A stretch of 64,000 bases of DNA from positions 441,501 to 505,500 of the forward strand of contig JACEVL010000336.1 in the NCBI GenBank assembly GCA_020284085.1, given 5' to 3'. Below are positions 1 to 9,942 of this stretch, piece after piece (within the stretch, counting starts at the first letter, position 1; every line of letters starts with the position of its first letter). This stretch comes from Aporrectodea caliginosa (taxonomy: Eukaryota; Annelida; Clitellata; Crassiclitellata; Lumbricidae). A model generated the notes under the pieces. The model searched no databases. It had not been told where the DNA came from and worked only from the letters and a program-made list of their open reading frames with translations. A program made the translations under genes and the position numbers.

Positions 1-116
1 GGTTTTTATTACATATTTCCTAAAATGATTTTTTACGCCACTACAAATAATCAGAGCGATATAAAGCATTAAGAACAGCAATAATAATTTTTTCATCAAA
101 AGCCGAGATTCAGCTA

Positions 117-235
117 TGGATAGTTAGTAGTAGTTTCAGTTTAACGACACTGTGTGATAGCAAAGATCATTAGCGTCGCCCTCCTCCTTCATCCAGTCTT
201 GGGACTGGCACTGACAGAGAACGATCAGTGGCGAA
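117..235 (+). repeat. Module A copy
   Basis: This is a typical module A. It has the TTTAACGACACTGTGTG word, then AGCGTCGCCCTCCTCC, then a CCAG...CTGG inverted pair around TTGGGA. GACACT and AGCGTC nearly pair with each other, so the segment could fold. Other clear plus copies lie at 516, 5282, 15281, 27510, 36770 and 48012; minus copies at 2925, 5575, 16455, 21810, 39480, 48745, 54808, 55315, 55800 and 63045. No coding potential is seen. Confidence 0.8.
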
Positions 236-261
236 GTTTTCTATGGATTTTTCGCAGTTTT

Positions 262-269
262 CAGCTATG

Positions 270-300
<31 letters not shown>

Positions 301-511
301 TCTTTTCTTTAATAAGTGCCTGACAAACGCACTGCGCTGTACATTTACATGTTATGCAATTTAAACCTTAACTACTAACAGAACAGACAGCTTCTGCAAT
401 ACACGGCGCTAATAGCAGCCTACAAAGCATATCCGCCCAACGGGGCTCGAACTCGGTACCTCTCGCTCTCTGTGCCAGATGTTATCCAATGCGCTATCGG
501 GCCCTCCGATA
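262..511 (-). mobile_element. tRNA-derived SINE, type S6
   Basis: Read on the minus strand it starts with a tRNA-like head (boxes GCGCATTGGATAAC and GAGTTCGAGCC, 425-511), continues through a conserved body, and ends in a (TAA)n tail at 275-301. Near-identical bodies lie at 30366-30545 and 43861-44095. It splits two module A copies. It is nonautonomous; the mobilising LINE is not identified. Confidence 0.8.
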
Positions 512-515
512 TGTA

Positions 516-576
516 TGTCAGTGGTTTCAGTTTAACGACACTATGTGGTGACAAAGATCATTAGTGTAACGTGTAC
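516..576 (+). repeat. Module A, partial
   Basis: The stretch carries TTTCAGTTTAACGACACT and an AAAGATCATTAG word but lacks the CCAGG hairpin half. It directly follows the S6 SINE. Confidence 0.6.
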
Positions 577-656
577 CATAATTGTAGCGTTTAGACTACA
601 ATAGGGAATGTCCCGATCGCGGACACAGTTACCTTGTAATCAAATCGCTATTCTAA

Positions 657-728
657 ACAAGAGCTGTAATATGCCAAAAACAATCTCTGTCGACGGCAAC
701 GGCCTATGTTGTCATAAGCTGTCGTTAA
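657..728 (-). repeat. Module D, broken by a piggyBac-like insertion
   Basis: On the minus strand it has the D words for GGCCGTTGCCG and TTTGGCATATTACAGCTC. Its TTTAAC end is interrupted at a TTAA (725-728), where a piggyBac-like terminus begins. Intact D copies show the expected unbroken order. Confidence 0.75.
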
Positions 729-935
729 CCCTCGTGCGACCAACTGGGGTCCTTGGGTACCCCAGCATGGCATCGGCTTGTGCTACGTTTTTACTATTCA
801 ATATTTTTTCACGGTATTTTATGACCTTGTCACTTGGATGTCGCTCACTGTTTTGGTGTATTGAAATCTAGTTTTGCTTTTAAGGTTATATTTTAAAAAC
901 AAATATCCAGTGGGGTACCGCTGGACCCCAGCTTC
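729..935 (+). mobile_element. piggyBac-like element, one end
   Basis: It begins CCCTCGTGCGACC immediately after TTAA, as expected for piggyBac targets. A subterminal inverted pair is present: CTGGGGTCC...GTACCCCA near 744-765 and its complement near 911-933. The right terminus and second TTAA were not found, so the copy is truncated. No transposase is present. Confidence 0.55.
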
Positions 936-1020
936 AGTAGTAGTCCAGGTATTCTAGCTCAAATATACTTGGACATGGGCAAAATTACTTCAGAAGCTTT
1001 CTAAACGGTTTCCCGCTCAG

Positions 1021-1164
1021 TTTAGCGGCGTGTTGAAGTTGTTGTCGAGTGACCAGATGTTGACCCCGAATGCGACGAGAAATACCACGCAGCCCACGTG
1101 ACCGTTTCCAGCCGCATGATGTAGCGCCGTTCGACCGAAGTAATCACAACGATTTAAACAGGCG
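1021..1164 (-). pseudogene. USH1G/ANKS4B-like ankyrin exon, copy 1 (second exon)
   Basis: The minus-strand translation contains NRCDYFGRTALHHAAGNGH followed by FLVAFGVNIWSLDNN, an ankyrin repeat with the wording typical of the USH1G (SANS)/ANKS4B scaffold family (compare the family pattern of CDIWGNTPLH and FGANIW.LDND). These proteins organise protein complexes in sensory hair bundles and brush-border microvilli. A splice-acceptor-like TTGTTCTTCTAG ends at 1165, just before the conserved block. The coding match stops abruptly at 1021, where a TGA follows PLN, so the downstream half seen in the 19.4 kb copy is missing. Called a pseudogene fragment because of this truncation. Confidence 0.75.
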
Positions 1165-1570
1165 CTAGAAGAACAATTGTAATAGTTAACCTGGCGTGGT
1201 GCCAACTTTAAAGGAGAACTATAAGAGCGTGGCTTCCAATTTCAGTTGTAAGGGATCTCACACGATAAATTCATCGAAGACTGAACATGGGCGAAACTAT
1301 ATTATATTTATGTTATGGCTATAATAGGAACATTTTTCCATACATACCTCAACGATAATAATGATTCAAAGGTAAACAATCCGTGGCATTTACTCCATTT
1401 CCTCTGATAACTTTGAACCAAACCCGTCGCTTAATTAACCAATTAACAACTCTAAACCGCACAGTATTCGTTGAGCTCTTTCTGACTCTAACAAAACCAG
1501 GCCCTGTCACCTAACCACTCTAATCTACTAATCCTAAAGCAAGCCTCTGTCAACCACTAACTTTAACCAA

Positions 1571-1744
1571 CTCCTTATCGACAAGTACCTTCAACGCTTC
1601 CACGTGACCCGATGCAGCTGTCCACATGGCCGTGGTGATGCCCTTCTCGTCCGATCGGTCATGGTCCTTCCAAGTGCCCTCCCTTCATTAGGGCCCCGTA
1701 TCTCCCTTGCGAACAGCATCGTGAAATCTCTCCTCTGATGACAT
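1571..1744 (-). pseudogene. USH1G/ANKS4B-like first exon, copy 1
   Basis: An ATG at 1744 opens MSSEERFHDAVRKGD, resembling the N-terminus of this family. Further along, in another frame, KDHDRSDEKGI and AASGHVEALKVLVDK give the first ankyrin repeat. At least one frameshift (a TAA follows GDTGP) breaks the frame. The position equivalent to the GTAAGT donor of the 33.7 kb copy reads TTGGTTAAAG, so the donor is lost. The region between this exon and the next (1165-1570) is intron-like and shares short words with the other copies. Confidence 0.7.
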
Positions 1745-3378
1745 CGCAGTATAACGAAAGGAAACTGTAAAGTAAAACCGGTTTACACTGTGAAAAATAA
1801 AACTGGGTTAAATTACGTAGCGCATGTTTAAATCCATCGCTCAAGTGAACGGAAATGTAAAAAAATGCGTATGCAAACCTCAGTTGTATATAGAGTCTGA
1901 GATAGACAGAGAGACAGACATACAAACATATGGGCAGACAGACAGACCGACAGGGATGGAAGCAGACCAATTGACAGACAAGCAGGCAGGGAGACAGTAA
2001 GAGACAATCCACTTCTAGAAGCCCCTCTCTGATTCCTCTTCTTTCCCTTATCTCTCCCTTCGCTTCTATTCTAAGCACCAACCATCCACCGCAGCCGACT
2101 GATTGTCTGCCTGCCTGACTGTTTGGATCTTAACCAGGAACCAATTCTGACTGTATATACCTGCCCACCGATTTTGTTTTGACTGAGCGCCTGTGAAAGA
2201 TGTCGATCCCGTAGTCAAACTTATTAGGGCGCTTTATAAATCTGGTGAAGAAAGATCGACGTCAACAGCCATGGAAGCTGTAGAATGTCGCTGAACATTA
2301 GATGACGGTTTGGTTTCGTTACACACCTTTAAAACGCTTGCAACCGACAATAGAAATTTAGAAACGGCAATTTTCTTATAAAAGTGGTCCTGTATTATGC
2401 CATGCGATCGGTGAGAAATGTTCAAAGTAATTAGTTTCTGTCGACGTCAACGGCTTTTGTTGTCATAAGATGTCACTAAACTCTCGACCAATTCATCCAA
2501 TCCCTACGGTCTTCACTGATTCGAAATGCTTTTAAGGTAAAGTTGACTTGAAGGGCTCTGGTAGCCAAATCGTAGCACGTAGTTAAACACCGTCTAATCG
2601 TTTGTCTCAGAGAATCTGACCCAGCCTGATCACATTGCCTGCCTATCGACTCTGTTTTGACTGAGCGCCTGTTAATAGCCTATGCTCGTTATCACGACAT
2701 AGCTTAATGTGGGCGATCTATGAATCCCGAGATTACGCTTATTTTGGAAAGTTAAATTCGCCGTAAACGGCTTTGAAAACCGTAGGCTCGATAGCGCTAA
2801 ACGATGGATAATGCTAATAATTAATGGTTATACACCATTAATTACAACCTATGATATAATAATAATAAATTATATTCGTTAAAAGCGCTAAATCCCAAAT
2901 TCAATTCTGCCTATGCTCGTACTCTGACAGTGCCAGTCCCAAGCCTGGGCGAAGGAGGTGGGCAATGATGATGATCTTCGCCATCACACAGTGTCGCTTT
3001 AACTGAAACTATTACTACTACATTCCCAAATTCCCGTTAATATAAGTTTCCACATAAACGAGAGCTGTATGAAATTTTCTCCTTTCGACGGCAACAGACT
3101 TTGATACGAAAGATGTCTTTTATCTCTTAATGATAATTCATTAGTTGAATTAATTAAACTTTGCTCTCGTTTAACAGGAGATGGATGTCAACTGCCCTAC
3201 AGTGACCACACAATTGTGCTAAAAACTGTTTAATATATTTGATGAGTTCTTGTTACTTGTTACTTGTTACTCTCTAAGTGAGCCTGATCACCTTACGCGC
3301 TTAGCCACTCTATGTTGACTGAGCGTATGTGAATAAGCTTGTAACCTCTTCTTACCGTTATCGGGCGCTGTACAAATC
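1745..3378 (-). repeat. Left inverted-arm module block
   Basis: No gene. In minus orientation this holds a GACAGACA-rich tract (1905-2010), E (2160-2220), B (2278-2375), D-like (2430-2480), F (2545-2610), E (2630-2760), a diverged B (about 2790), A (2925-3015), a D'-like piece (3060-3120), a TTAATTAA-bearing spacer and E again (3290-3378). The order of many blocks is mirrored at 56.8-58.05 kb. Confidence 0.65.
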
Positions 3379-3385
3379 TCTAGAT

Positions 3386-4140
3386 CAGAGGTTTTCAAAC
3401 TGTGGTACGCGTACCCCTGCGGGTACGCCAGGTGTCGCTAAGGGGTACGCGAAAAATTTCAAAAATTAAAATTTTCTATAAGTTTATGGACTTCATGTCC
3501 ATCTTTATTTCACTAGCTATTCTACGTCCACCGTACGCTTATTTTTCTGTACATTTCTATGAGTCTATGCCATCGGATGTAGTGTTGCCGGCTGATTTTT
3601 CAGTCCAGGAAAGAGACCAGTTTGTTGAACAATCAGTATCATGTGATGGTGGATTGAAAAACGAATTCAAGAACGACATGTTGTGTGATTGTTGGCTGAA
3701 ACGAAGAGCTGAATATGGATTAATTTCTGACAGAGCTTTAGAATTGTTGATTCCTTTCAGCACGTCATATCTGTGTGAAACAGGTTTTTCAGCCATGCTT
3801 GTGATCAAAAGCAAATACAGAACAAAGCAGATTTGCGTTTGAAATTGACAAATATTAAACTAGATATTGTAAATCTGTGCTTGTCAAAACAAGCCTACTG
3901 CTCACATTAACACTTTCTAATTCGTTTTTGTTGATATGACTACATTCTTAAGTTAAAATTATATTAGGCTAATTATATTAGGCTATATTAGGCTATGACT
4001 AAAACCCGGTTTGTACCAACGATTAAAAGGAGTTGTTAATTGCAAGGAGACTTCAGGCTCGCATGTTGTTTTTGATCTGACCTTGTGGGGTACGCCAAAA
4101 TTCGATTTTTTTAGCTGGGGTACAATAAAAATAAAGTTTG
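3386..4140 (+). mobile_element. hAT transposon, internally deleted
   Basis: The left end starts CAGAGGTTTTCAAACTGTGG, a classic hAT terminus. GGGTACGC words recur near both ends, and the right end AAAGTTTG is the degraded complement of the left. Flanking TCTAGAT (3379-3385 and 4141-4147) is a 7 bp perfect duplication, close to the 8 bp expected. Module E elsewhere reads straight through this site, confirming an insertion. A C-terminal transposase remnant is inside. Confidence 0.85.
3402..3842 (+). pseudogene. hAT transposase C-terminal remnant (ZBED5-like)
   Basis: The frame is 146 codons. Its second half matches the hAT C-terminal dimerisation region: CDCWLKRRAEYGLISDRALE, then LLIPFSTSYLCETGFSAM and VIKSKYRTK. 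Family members are several hundred residues long with a BED finger and DDE catalytic core; none of that is present. The first 50 or so codons are terminal noncoding sequence read as protein, so the ATG is not a real start. Not functional. Confidence 0.85.
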
Positions 4141-4199
4141 TCTAGATTACGATTACGATACATGCATCCATACACTACTCCGGTTAGGCAACATCCTGA

Positions 4200-4700
4200 A
4201 AACCGTCAGATTTCGCAGTATAATGGATAATGTGATTTTGACGTTAAACACCTTTAAAAAGTTCTCTACCGACGATATAAATTCAGCAAGCGCGTAGCTG
4301 TAGTATGCCAACAAACAATCTTTGTCGGCGGCAACGGCCTATGTAGTCATAAGCTGCCGTTAAACTGAGGATCCCCATCCCATCACCGAATCGCTGTGGG
4401 ACGTGAAAAGCTCTGTTAACCAACCGTAACCGTTAAACAATGTTTGCTACTAATCGTAATGTCGAAATTACTGAAGCACCACTTTGCAGCTAAGCAATTC
4501 AGAAGCGCTGAGTCTTGTGAAAGAAATCGCGTATCTCATAATTATCTCGGCAACTGCGATTGAACCTGGCCATGCTATCTGCCTATTGATTCTCTTTCGT
4601 TCTCTGGATACACTCGATCCGTAAACTTTGCTCTTAGGGGCGCTGTAGAATTCTCGAGATCACGATTACAATACAGGCATACATACACAGAAACGGAAAC
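4200..4700 (-). repeat. Modules B, D, F and E
   Basis: No gene. Minus-strand order from the right is E (4570-4690, with ATTCTACAGCGCCC), F (4400-4470), D (4307-4369) and B (4200-4290). This is the distal part of the left inverted arm; the same E-F-B order is read on the plus strand from 56340. Confidence 0.7.
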
Positions 4701-4734
4701 TATGAACGAACTATTGAATGCATAACTGAATGCA

Positions 4735-5010
4735 GTAATGGATGAATTTACGCATGGCTGAATTTACGCGTGATTGTTGAAATTTACGCGCGACTGCATT
4801 CACGTATGACTTAATTTATGCTTGACTAAATTCACGCAAGACCGAATTTACGCATGACTGAATTTACGCATGACTGAATTTACGCATGACTGAATTCACG
4901 CACGACTGAATTTACGCTTGACAAAATCACGCATGACTGAATTTACGCTTGACAAAATCACGTATGAATGAATTTTCGCATGACTGAATTTACGGTTGAC
5001 TTAACTTTCG
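4735..5010. repeat. 16 bp minisatellite
   Basis: About 15 degenerate head-to-tail copies of GCATGACTGAATTTAC. A shorter, reverse-complement array with the same unit sits at 56165-56310 and is flanked by matching sequence, so the array predates the inverted duplication. Confidence 0.85.
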
Positions 5011-5281
5011 GACGACTAAATTCATAATTGGCTTCTGAATGACTTACCTTTATGCGCTCACTATGTTTACCGCCATCGTCATGGAACTGTTCACCTGTCT
5101 ATCTACACGCTTCTCTGGCAATTCAGACCTCTCTCAATAAAACCATTCAGCAATGAAAGCGCTTTTGTGAAGTACCTAATATTCGTAATATTTCATTCAT
5201 TCATTCATTCGTTCGTTCAATTATTAATTAACGTCGACCTTACTCTATGACGCAAAGTAGTGTTGGTAGGGCGATAGTAGT

Positions 5282-5660
5282 AGTTTCCGTTTAACGACTC
5301 TGAGTTATAACAAAGATGACTAGCGTCGCCTTCCTCCTTTATCCAGGCTTGGGACTGGCACTGTCAGAAAGCGAACAGTGGCGGAGTTGCTATCGATTGG
5401 ATTGATCCACAGTTTAACAGCAGCTTATGACAACATAGGCCGTTTCCGCCGACAAAGATTATTTTTTGCATTTTACAGCAAAGTATTGGCTGAATTTATT
5501 GCGTCGACTCATTTCGTGTTAAAGGTGTTTAATAAGCGCAAACTACCACCACCAATGGGTGAAAACTCCACCACTGATTGTACTCTGTCAATGCCAGTCC
5601 CAGGCCTGGTTCAAGGAGGAGGGCGACGCTAATGATTTTTGTTACCACACTGAAACTACT
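5282..5660. repeat. A(+), D(+), A(-) cluster
   Basis: Module A on plus (5282-5390) runs directly into D on plus (5405-5479), which contains short B-like words after it, then A on minus (5575-5660). The D copy has TTTCCGCC instead of TTGCCGCC. The short frame over D is a by-product of the repeat. Confidence 0.7.
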
Positions 5661-6135
5661 GATGGGTAGAATGAAACCTGTATTTCCCTTCTAGATAAGG
5701 TCGTGGATAACGGGCCATGCTGGCCACAAGATGGCGATAAAGAACGTAACTCTGCCTATCATCGGGTGATGCCAGACCGAAGATTTGTTAACTTAGGAGG
5801 GCGACGCAGATCATTTTCGCTCCGACACAACGCTGTTAAACAGCGTGTATATGAAAGAAAATCTCGTACACTGCCGTATTCTCGAGTGGTGCCAGTTTGA
5901 AGCCTGGGAAAAGGAGGGTGACGCTGATTATATCTCTTATGACGCAACGTCTTTAAACAGGAACTACAGCTATGGATGGAAATATAATTATCTAGTATAT
6001 GATATCTTATTAGAATGTAAGTTATAATTATTGTCATTATATTCTTTGGTAGTCGCCTGGCGTCTAGATACAAAGAAGGAAACAAACTATCGAGTAAATG
6101 CATTTTCTGCATTTATAGACTCGAAAGTATGCCTT
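5661..6135. repeat. Diverged A/C modules
   Basis: No gene seen. Two diverged A-type pieces carry GGAGGGCGACGC and GACGC...GTTAAACAG words (5795-5850 and 5915-5960). The rest is AT-rich and unrecognised. Confidence 0.4.
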
Positions 6136-7100
6136 TTAAAGGTGTTTAAGCGAACGCTGTAGCATTCTTTGTTTAGCGACATGTATATCCACATGACTAG
6201 GTATCCAGACTAATTCCACCGTGCTTAGTGCAATGCTGTTGTGTATTTCAATGGCTTCACCAAGCAATGTGGGTCTGGATTTTGATGTATGTCGTTTGAG
6301 CGATGTTAATACACTTAGTGAATCGGAGAATATGACAAAATTTTGGTTTTCGCTTTCATTTTGGGCGATCCACTGCATAGCTTCCTTGATCGCCGTCAGT
6401 TCTGCAGCGTAGACACTCGAGTAATCGCACAGTCGCATTTGTTGATATACATGCTCGCTTGGTATGGCAAACGCTGCAGCGGCTACATTGCCCGTCTGTG
6501 TATATACAAGTGTGATGTTGGTATTTTTGTTTAGTCTCTAGCACAAATTGTTTCGTGCAGTCTGGCTGATCTACCTTTTTGTTTTGTGATTTTCGTAGGC
6601 TTGGTGTTAACCTTAATGGTTTTATTTACCCAGGGTGGAGTTAGGGGAAAAGATGGACCTCTAAAATATGTGTTTAAGGATGATAGGAATTCAAAGGTTT
6701 GTGGGGCGCGGTGGTGTAGGGGTATGTTCGGTGCCTTGCAGCCGGAGGGTTGCGGGTTCGAATCCACCTCAAGCCGCCGTGTAGGGACCCTGGGCAAGTC
6801 CTTCAATCGCAATTGCTCATGCGCTTCGGCGTGAAACTCCGATTCAGTGTCCGCGCTGTAGTCGGGAGCGCCTCTGAGTAGAAATCTTGAAGGGCGCTAT
6901 ATAAATATCTGAAATGAATGAATGAATGAAAAAAAAGGTTCGTGTATAGATGGACTTGAACTTGTTATGTCTTGTCCTGTATGCATTGTCCAGTTTTGCT
7001 GCAGTGTATCACTGGCTGGGCTTTGGGTACTGCGGTAATGGGTATTTCCCCACACTCTTTCTTTCTCTGCACATATCTCTAATATCTCTCGGTCCAGTCT
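6136..7100 (-). pseudogene. Non-LTR retrotransposon fragment with RNase H (I/Jockey-like)
   Basis: The minus-strand translation shows an RNase H fold: CIYTDG near 6510 (first Asp), VYAAELTAIKEAMQWI near 6400 (Glu), FVIFSDSLSVLTSL near 6330 (second Asp) and VELVWIPSHVDI near 6210. The first motif is in a different frame from the rest, so there is a frameshift near 6480-6500. Some non-LTR elements of the I-like group carry RNase H after the reverse transcriptase. The SINE at 6704-6933 interrupts the fragment, and sequence to about 7040 looks like the continuation. No reverse transcriptase is seen here. Inactive. Confidence 0.75.
6704..6933 (+). mobile_element. tRNA-derived SINE, type S2
   Basis: The head GGTGGTGTAGGGGTATG and GGGTTCGAATCC match Pol III A and B boxes. 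The 3' part carries GGGAGCGCCTCTGA and GGGCGCTATATAAAT, ending in (AATG)n. Flanking AAAGGTTTGTG (6693-6703) and AAAGGTTCGTG (6934-6944) form an 11 bp target duplication with one mismatch, so both ends are exact. Other copies: 21555-21795 and 38596-38825, both minus with (AATAC)n-type tails. Confidence 0.9.
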
Positions 7101-7132
7101 CATAGGATCACAGATGTAGCGTGGAGCTTGAC

Positions 7133-7760
7133 CTAAAAACGTTTTACATATAGAAAGAGAATTTTAAACTGAATCCGAGCAGTTAAAGGAAGCCAATGAA
7201 TGTCTTCAGTCATGAAAGTCGAAATATGGGAGAAACGAGGTAGGCGGGCAATCAAACGAGCAGCAGCATTACGTACAGATTGGAGTGGAGCCAGACGGAG
7301 TTTTGATAGGCCCATAAGTAGCGAGTTACAGTAGTCAATGCGTGAACAGACAAAGGCATGAACCATGGAAGAAAAAATCGGCGAGGGGACAGATCGTCGA
7401 ATGGCACGTAGACGCCGCAAGTGGTAAAACTGGACCGAGAGAGATTAGAGATATGTGCAGAGAAAGAAAGAGTACTGTCAAGAGTAACACCCAGGTTACG
7501 GACATTCGTCGAGAACGTAAACTGAGGGAACTGCTTGGCATGCAAATCGTAATCAAGTTTAATTAGCTGTTGACGAGTGCCAAGCCAGATCAATTGAGTC
7601 TTGGAAGAGTTGAGTGAAAGACGATTAGAGGACATCCAACAATAATTGAGATCTGAAGAAAGAGATTCAATAGATTGGGAAAGAGCAAGCTGATGAGAAG
7701 AGGAGCCATGAACAAGTACTCCTGGCGTATCACATCGTAAGTGATCGCTATCGTCCTCGT
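7133..7760 (-). pseudogene. L2/CR1-type LINE reverse transcriptase fragment
   Basis: Minus-strand frames give WMSSNRLSLNSSKTQLIWLG, VRNLGVTLDSTLSFSAHIS, then in another frame MVHAFVCSRIDYCNSLLMG, LQSVRNAAARLIARLP and DIHWLPLTARIQFKILFL. This is the C-terminal reverse transcriptase part of an L2/CR1-like LINE. One frameshift lies near 7410. The catalytic palm motifs would lie upstream of 7760 and are missing. Confidence 0.9.
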
Positions 7761-7770
7761 CTAGTGTCAA

Positions 7771-8040
7771 GGCTTCGGACTGGTACTACCCGATGGTTGG
7801 CAGTTTTCCATTGTTTATTTATCTCCATTTTCTGGCCACCAAGGGCCTCTAACTTCGACCTTACTACGAAGATATAGGAAACTGCCTACTAGCGATTAAA
7901 CGCATTTGCTGTATCTATAGTGTCGGAAGAATGCGTGCTAAAGGTGTTTAAGATAATCACTGTATTATCGATTCCTTAGCGATATCTAGGGATAGCCGAG
8001 CGTAGGATAATCATAATATATTTGTGCATTTATTAAGTGA
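7771..8040 (+). repeat. Modules C and B
   Basis: A GGCTTCGGACTGG A-type remnant, a C remnant (CTAACTTCGACCTTACT) and a good B (7893-7995, AAAGGTGTTTAAG then CCTTAGCGATATCT). No gene. Confidence 0.7.
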
Positions 8041-8210
8041 CACTATGTAATGACCAATCATCAATCGATGGCGCTGAGCAGTTGTGAGCAAGGACTTGCT
8101 CAATGCTCAAGGTCCCGACACAGCAACCTTTTAAACGGGAGGCGGTTCGAAACTGTACTCTCCATGTTACAAGGCGAGCGCTCTAACCAATCGGCTACAA
8201 CGTCCCACAT
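8041..8210 (-). mobile_element. tRNA-Thr-like SINE, type S1
   Basis: On minus: a head with CCGATTGGTTAGAGCGCTCG and CTTGTAAC, a body with AGCGCCATCGATTGATGATT, and a 3' end of TTAATAAATG type. Other copies: plus at 11055, 31320 and 48395 (partial); minus at 33960, 34830, 35895, 49470 and 52715. Confidence 0.85.
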
Positions 8211-9420
8211 ACATACACACATACATACCCGATGATAGGCAGTTTCCATTGTCTATCGCCATTTTTGGCAGCCAATCGCCGTTAACGTGGACCTTTACCC
8301 AAAGATTTTGTAAAGCATGGATCTAACCGTTGCGTTTAAGTTTTAACCAAGGACCGTACGGTTGACATCGACATCATTCGTTTTTAGATCGTACTGTGGA
8401 TTAAATGCCGTTGCTTTATTTATAACTTCGTTTGAATGCGTGTAAAAGGTGTGTAAGGCGAGCGCTGTATTATATATTTTGCTTAGCGAAAACTTGAGAT
8501 TGGCTGGCGAATTATAATCATAATAATCAAACGTCGGTAAGCAATAGATAATACAGTGCTCCATTAAACACCTTTATCACGTAACCTTTTGATGCTATAA
8601 ATTCTGCAAATGCGTCTAATCGTAATATGCCAAAAACTAATCTTTGTCGGCGGCAACGGCCTATGTTGTCATAAGCTGCCGTTAAACTGTGGATCCAATC
8701 CAATCGCTTAAAAAGAAGAGCTGTAATATGCCAAAATAATCTTTGTCGGCGGCAACGGCCTATGTTGTCATAAGCTGCCGTTAAACCCTGAATCCATCCA
8801 TCCAATCGCTAAAATTCCACCACGTTTCTTTCTAGTTGGTAACGTCGACGTTAACGGCCCTTGGCGGCCACAAAATGGCTATATATAAGCAAAAGAGAAA
8901 CTGCCTATAATTGGGGTAGAGCTTGTCCGAAACTTTGATAATGACGGAGGGCGACGCTGATCATATACGCGGTGACACTGCGTCGTTAAACTACGTGTAC
9001 ATGAAAGAAAATCTCGGCAACTGTCGTATACTCGGGTGGTGGTCGAAAGCCTCGTTAAAGGAGGTCGACGCTGAATATAATTAATATGTTATAATTATCC
9101 ATCACGCACCAATCCCTAGATGTCGCTAAATAAAGAATAATACATTAAACACCTTTAACACGCATATTTCCCATTCTATAAATTCAGAAAAAGTCCGTTT
9201 AATCGCTGTTACAGTATTTGATGAACCTTTCGAACATTCATAGGGTAAGACCCATCCTAACGGTCCTTAGCGGACACAAAATTATATAACGAATAAGGAT
9301 AATGGGAGTCAGAAATGAAATGCTTCTTAATTATAAAGGTGGCTGTTTCTTAACGAGCCATATCCAGGCTTCTCCGTGAACTATGTAATATTTCGTGATG
9401 TCATTTCTATAGCGCCGGTT
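8211..9420. repeat. Module block B/D/C with tandem D
   Basis: No gene. B plus at 8385-8490, B minus at 8545-8615, two D copies on minus (8623-8693 and 8718-8797), C/A remnants at 8840-9080, B minus at 9120-9205. The frame across 8527-8805 is repeat sequence read as protein. Confidence 0.7.
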
Positions 9421-9424
9421 TATA

Positions 9425-9660
9425 GAAACAAGTCGCAATCAGGTCAACTTTCAGAAGATCAATCTCCTAAGACAGAGAGGCAGCCATGGTGGATAAGCAA
9501 TTGAATGTCGTTAAAGTCTGGATCATTATTATAGTAATTTTAAGAAGTCTTAAGTTGACAATGAAATTAAATAAACGACTGAGCAGAACGAACAGACTGA
9601 TCAGAAGTATTGTGGTTGCCAACAGTCCAATGTTTCGAATTAGTTCCCTTGTATTGTATT
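9425..9660 (-). repeat. Module G
   Basis: Minus-strand reading contains the G word around GGCTGCC and CAATTGCTTATCCACCAT, with a GTTGACCTGATTGCGACT word. G also occurs at 34400-34560 (opposite strand), 39170-39250, 45205-45320 and 54185-54265. Its short frames are not conserved as protein. Confidence 0.55.
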
Positions 9661-9942
9661 GTATCTATCAATTTATATAGCGCCTCTCACAGTGCACACC
9701 AATCAGAGGCGCTTGATCTTCATTCATTTATTCATTCAGATCATTTATATAGCGCCCCTTCAAGAAACTACTCAGGAGCGATCTTCTTACTTACAGTGTA
9801 GTCACTATAGCTGCGTTTGGCTCTGGGGAGCAATTGGAGCGCACATAAGGAAAGACATTTCTACCATGGCGGGGTTTTGAACCCCTGAACTTTCGATTGA
9901 CAGTGCAGCACTCTAACCACTACACCACAGCGCACCCAAATA
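9645..9942 (-). mobile_element. SINE type S3 inserted beside another SINE/LINE tail
   Basis: The minus strand has a tRNA-like head (GTGGTGTAGTGGTTAGAG and GGGGTTCAAAACCC) at 9860-9942, and a body ending in GGGGCGCTATATAAATG with an (AATG)n tail at 9716-9740. Immediately left, a second GGCGCTATATAAAT tail with an (ATACA)n end (9645-9715) marks another element. Related S3 copies: 15715 (-), 30140 (+), 43440 (+), 44355 (+). Confidence 0.75.

Noticed and set aside
1659..2081. 140-codon frame on minus
   Set aside because: It reads mostly through the GACAG-rich tract; only its end overlaps the USH1G-like exon, in the wrong frame.
6704..6780. tRNA gene
   Set aside because: The A and B boxes are present, but the sequence continues into a SINE body with tail and target duplication, and no cloverleaf with a 3' acceptor stem closes.
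8527..8805. Recurring peptide HSLTAAYDNIGRCRRQRLF over module D
   Set aside because: The peptide recurs because module D is nearly identical in DNA; the older D' copies have stops in this frame, so selection on protein is not supported.
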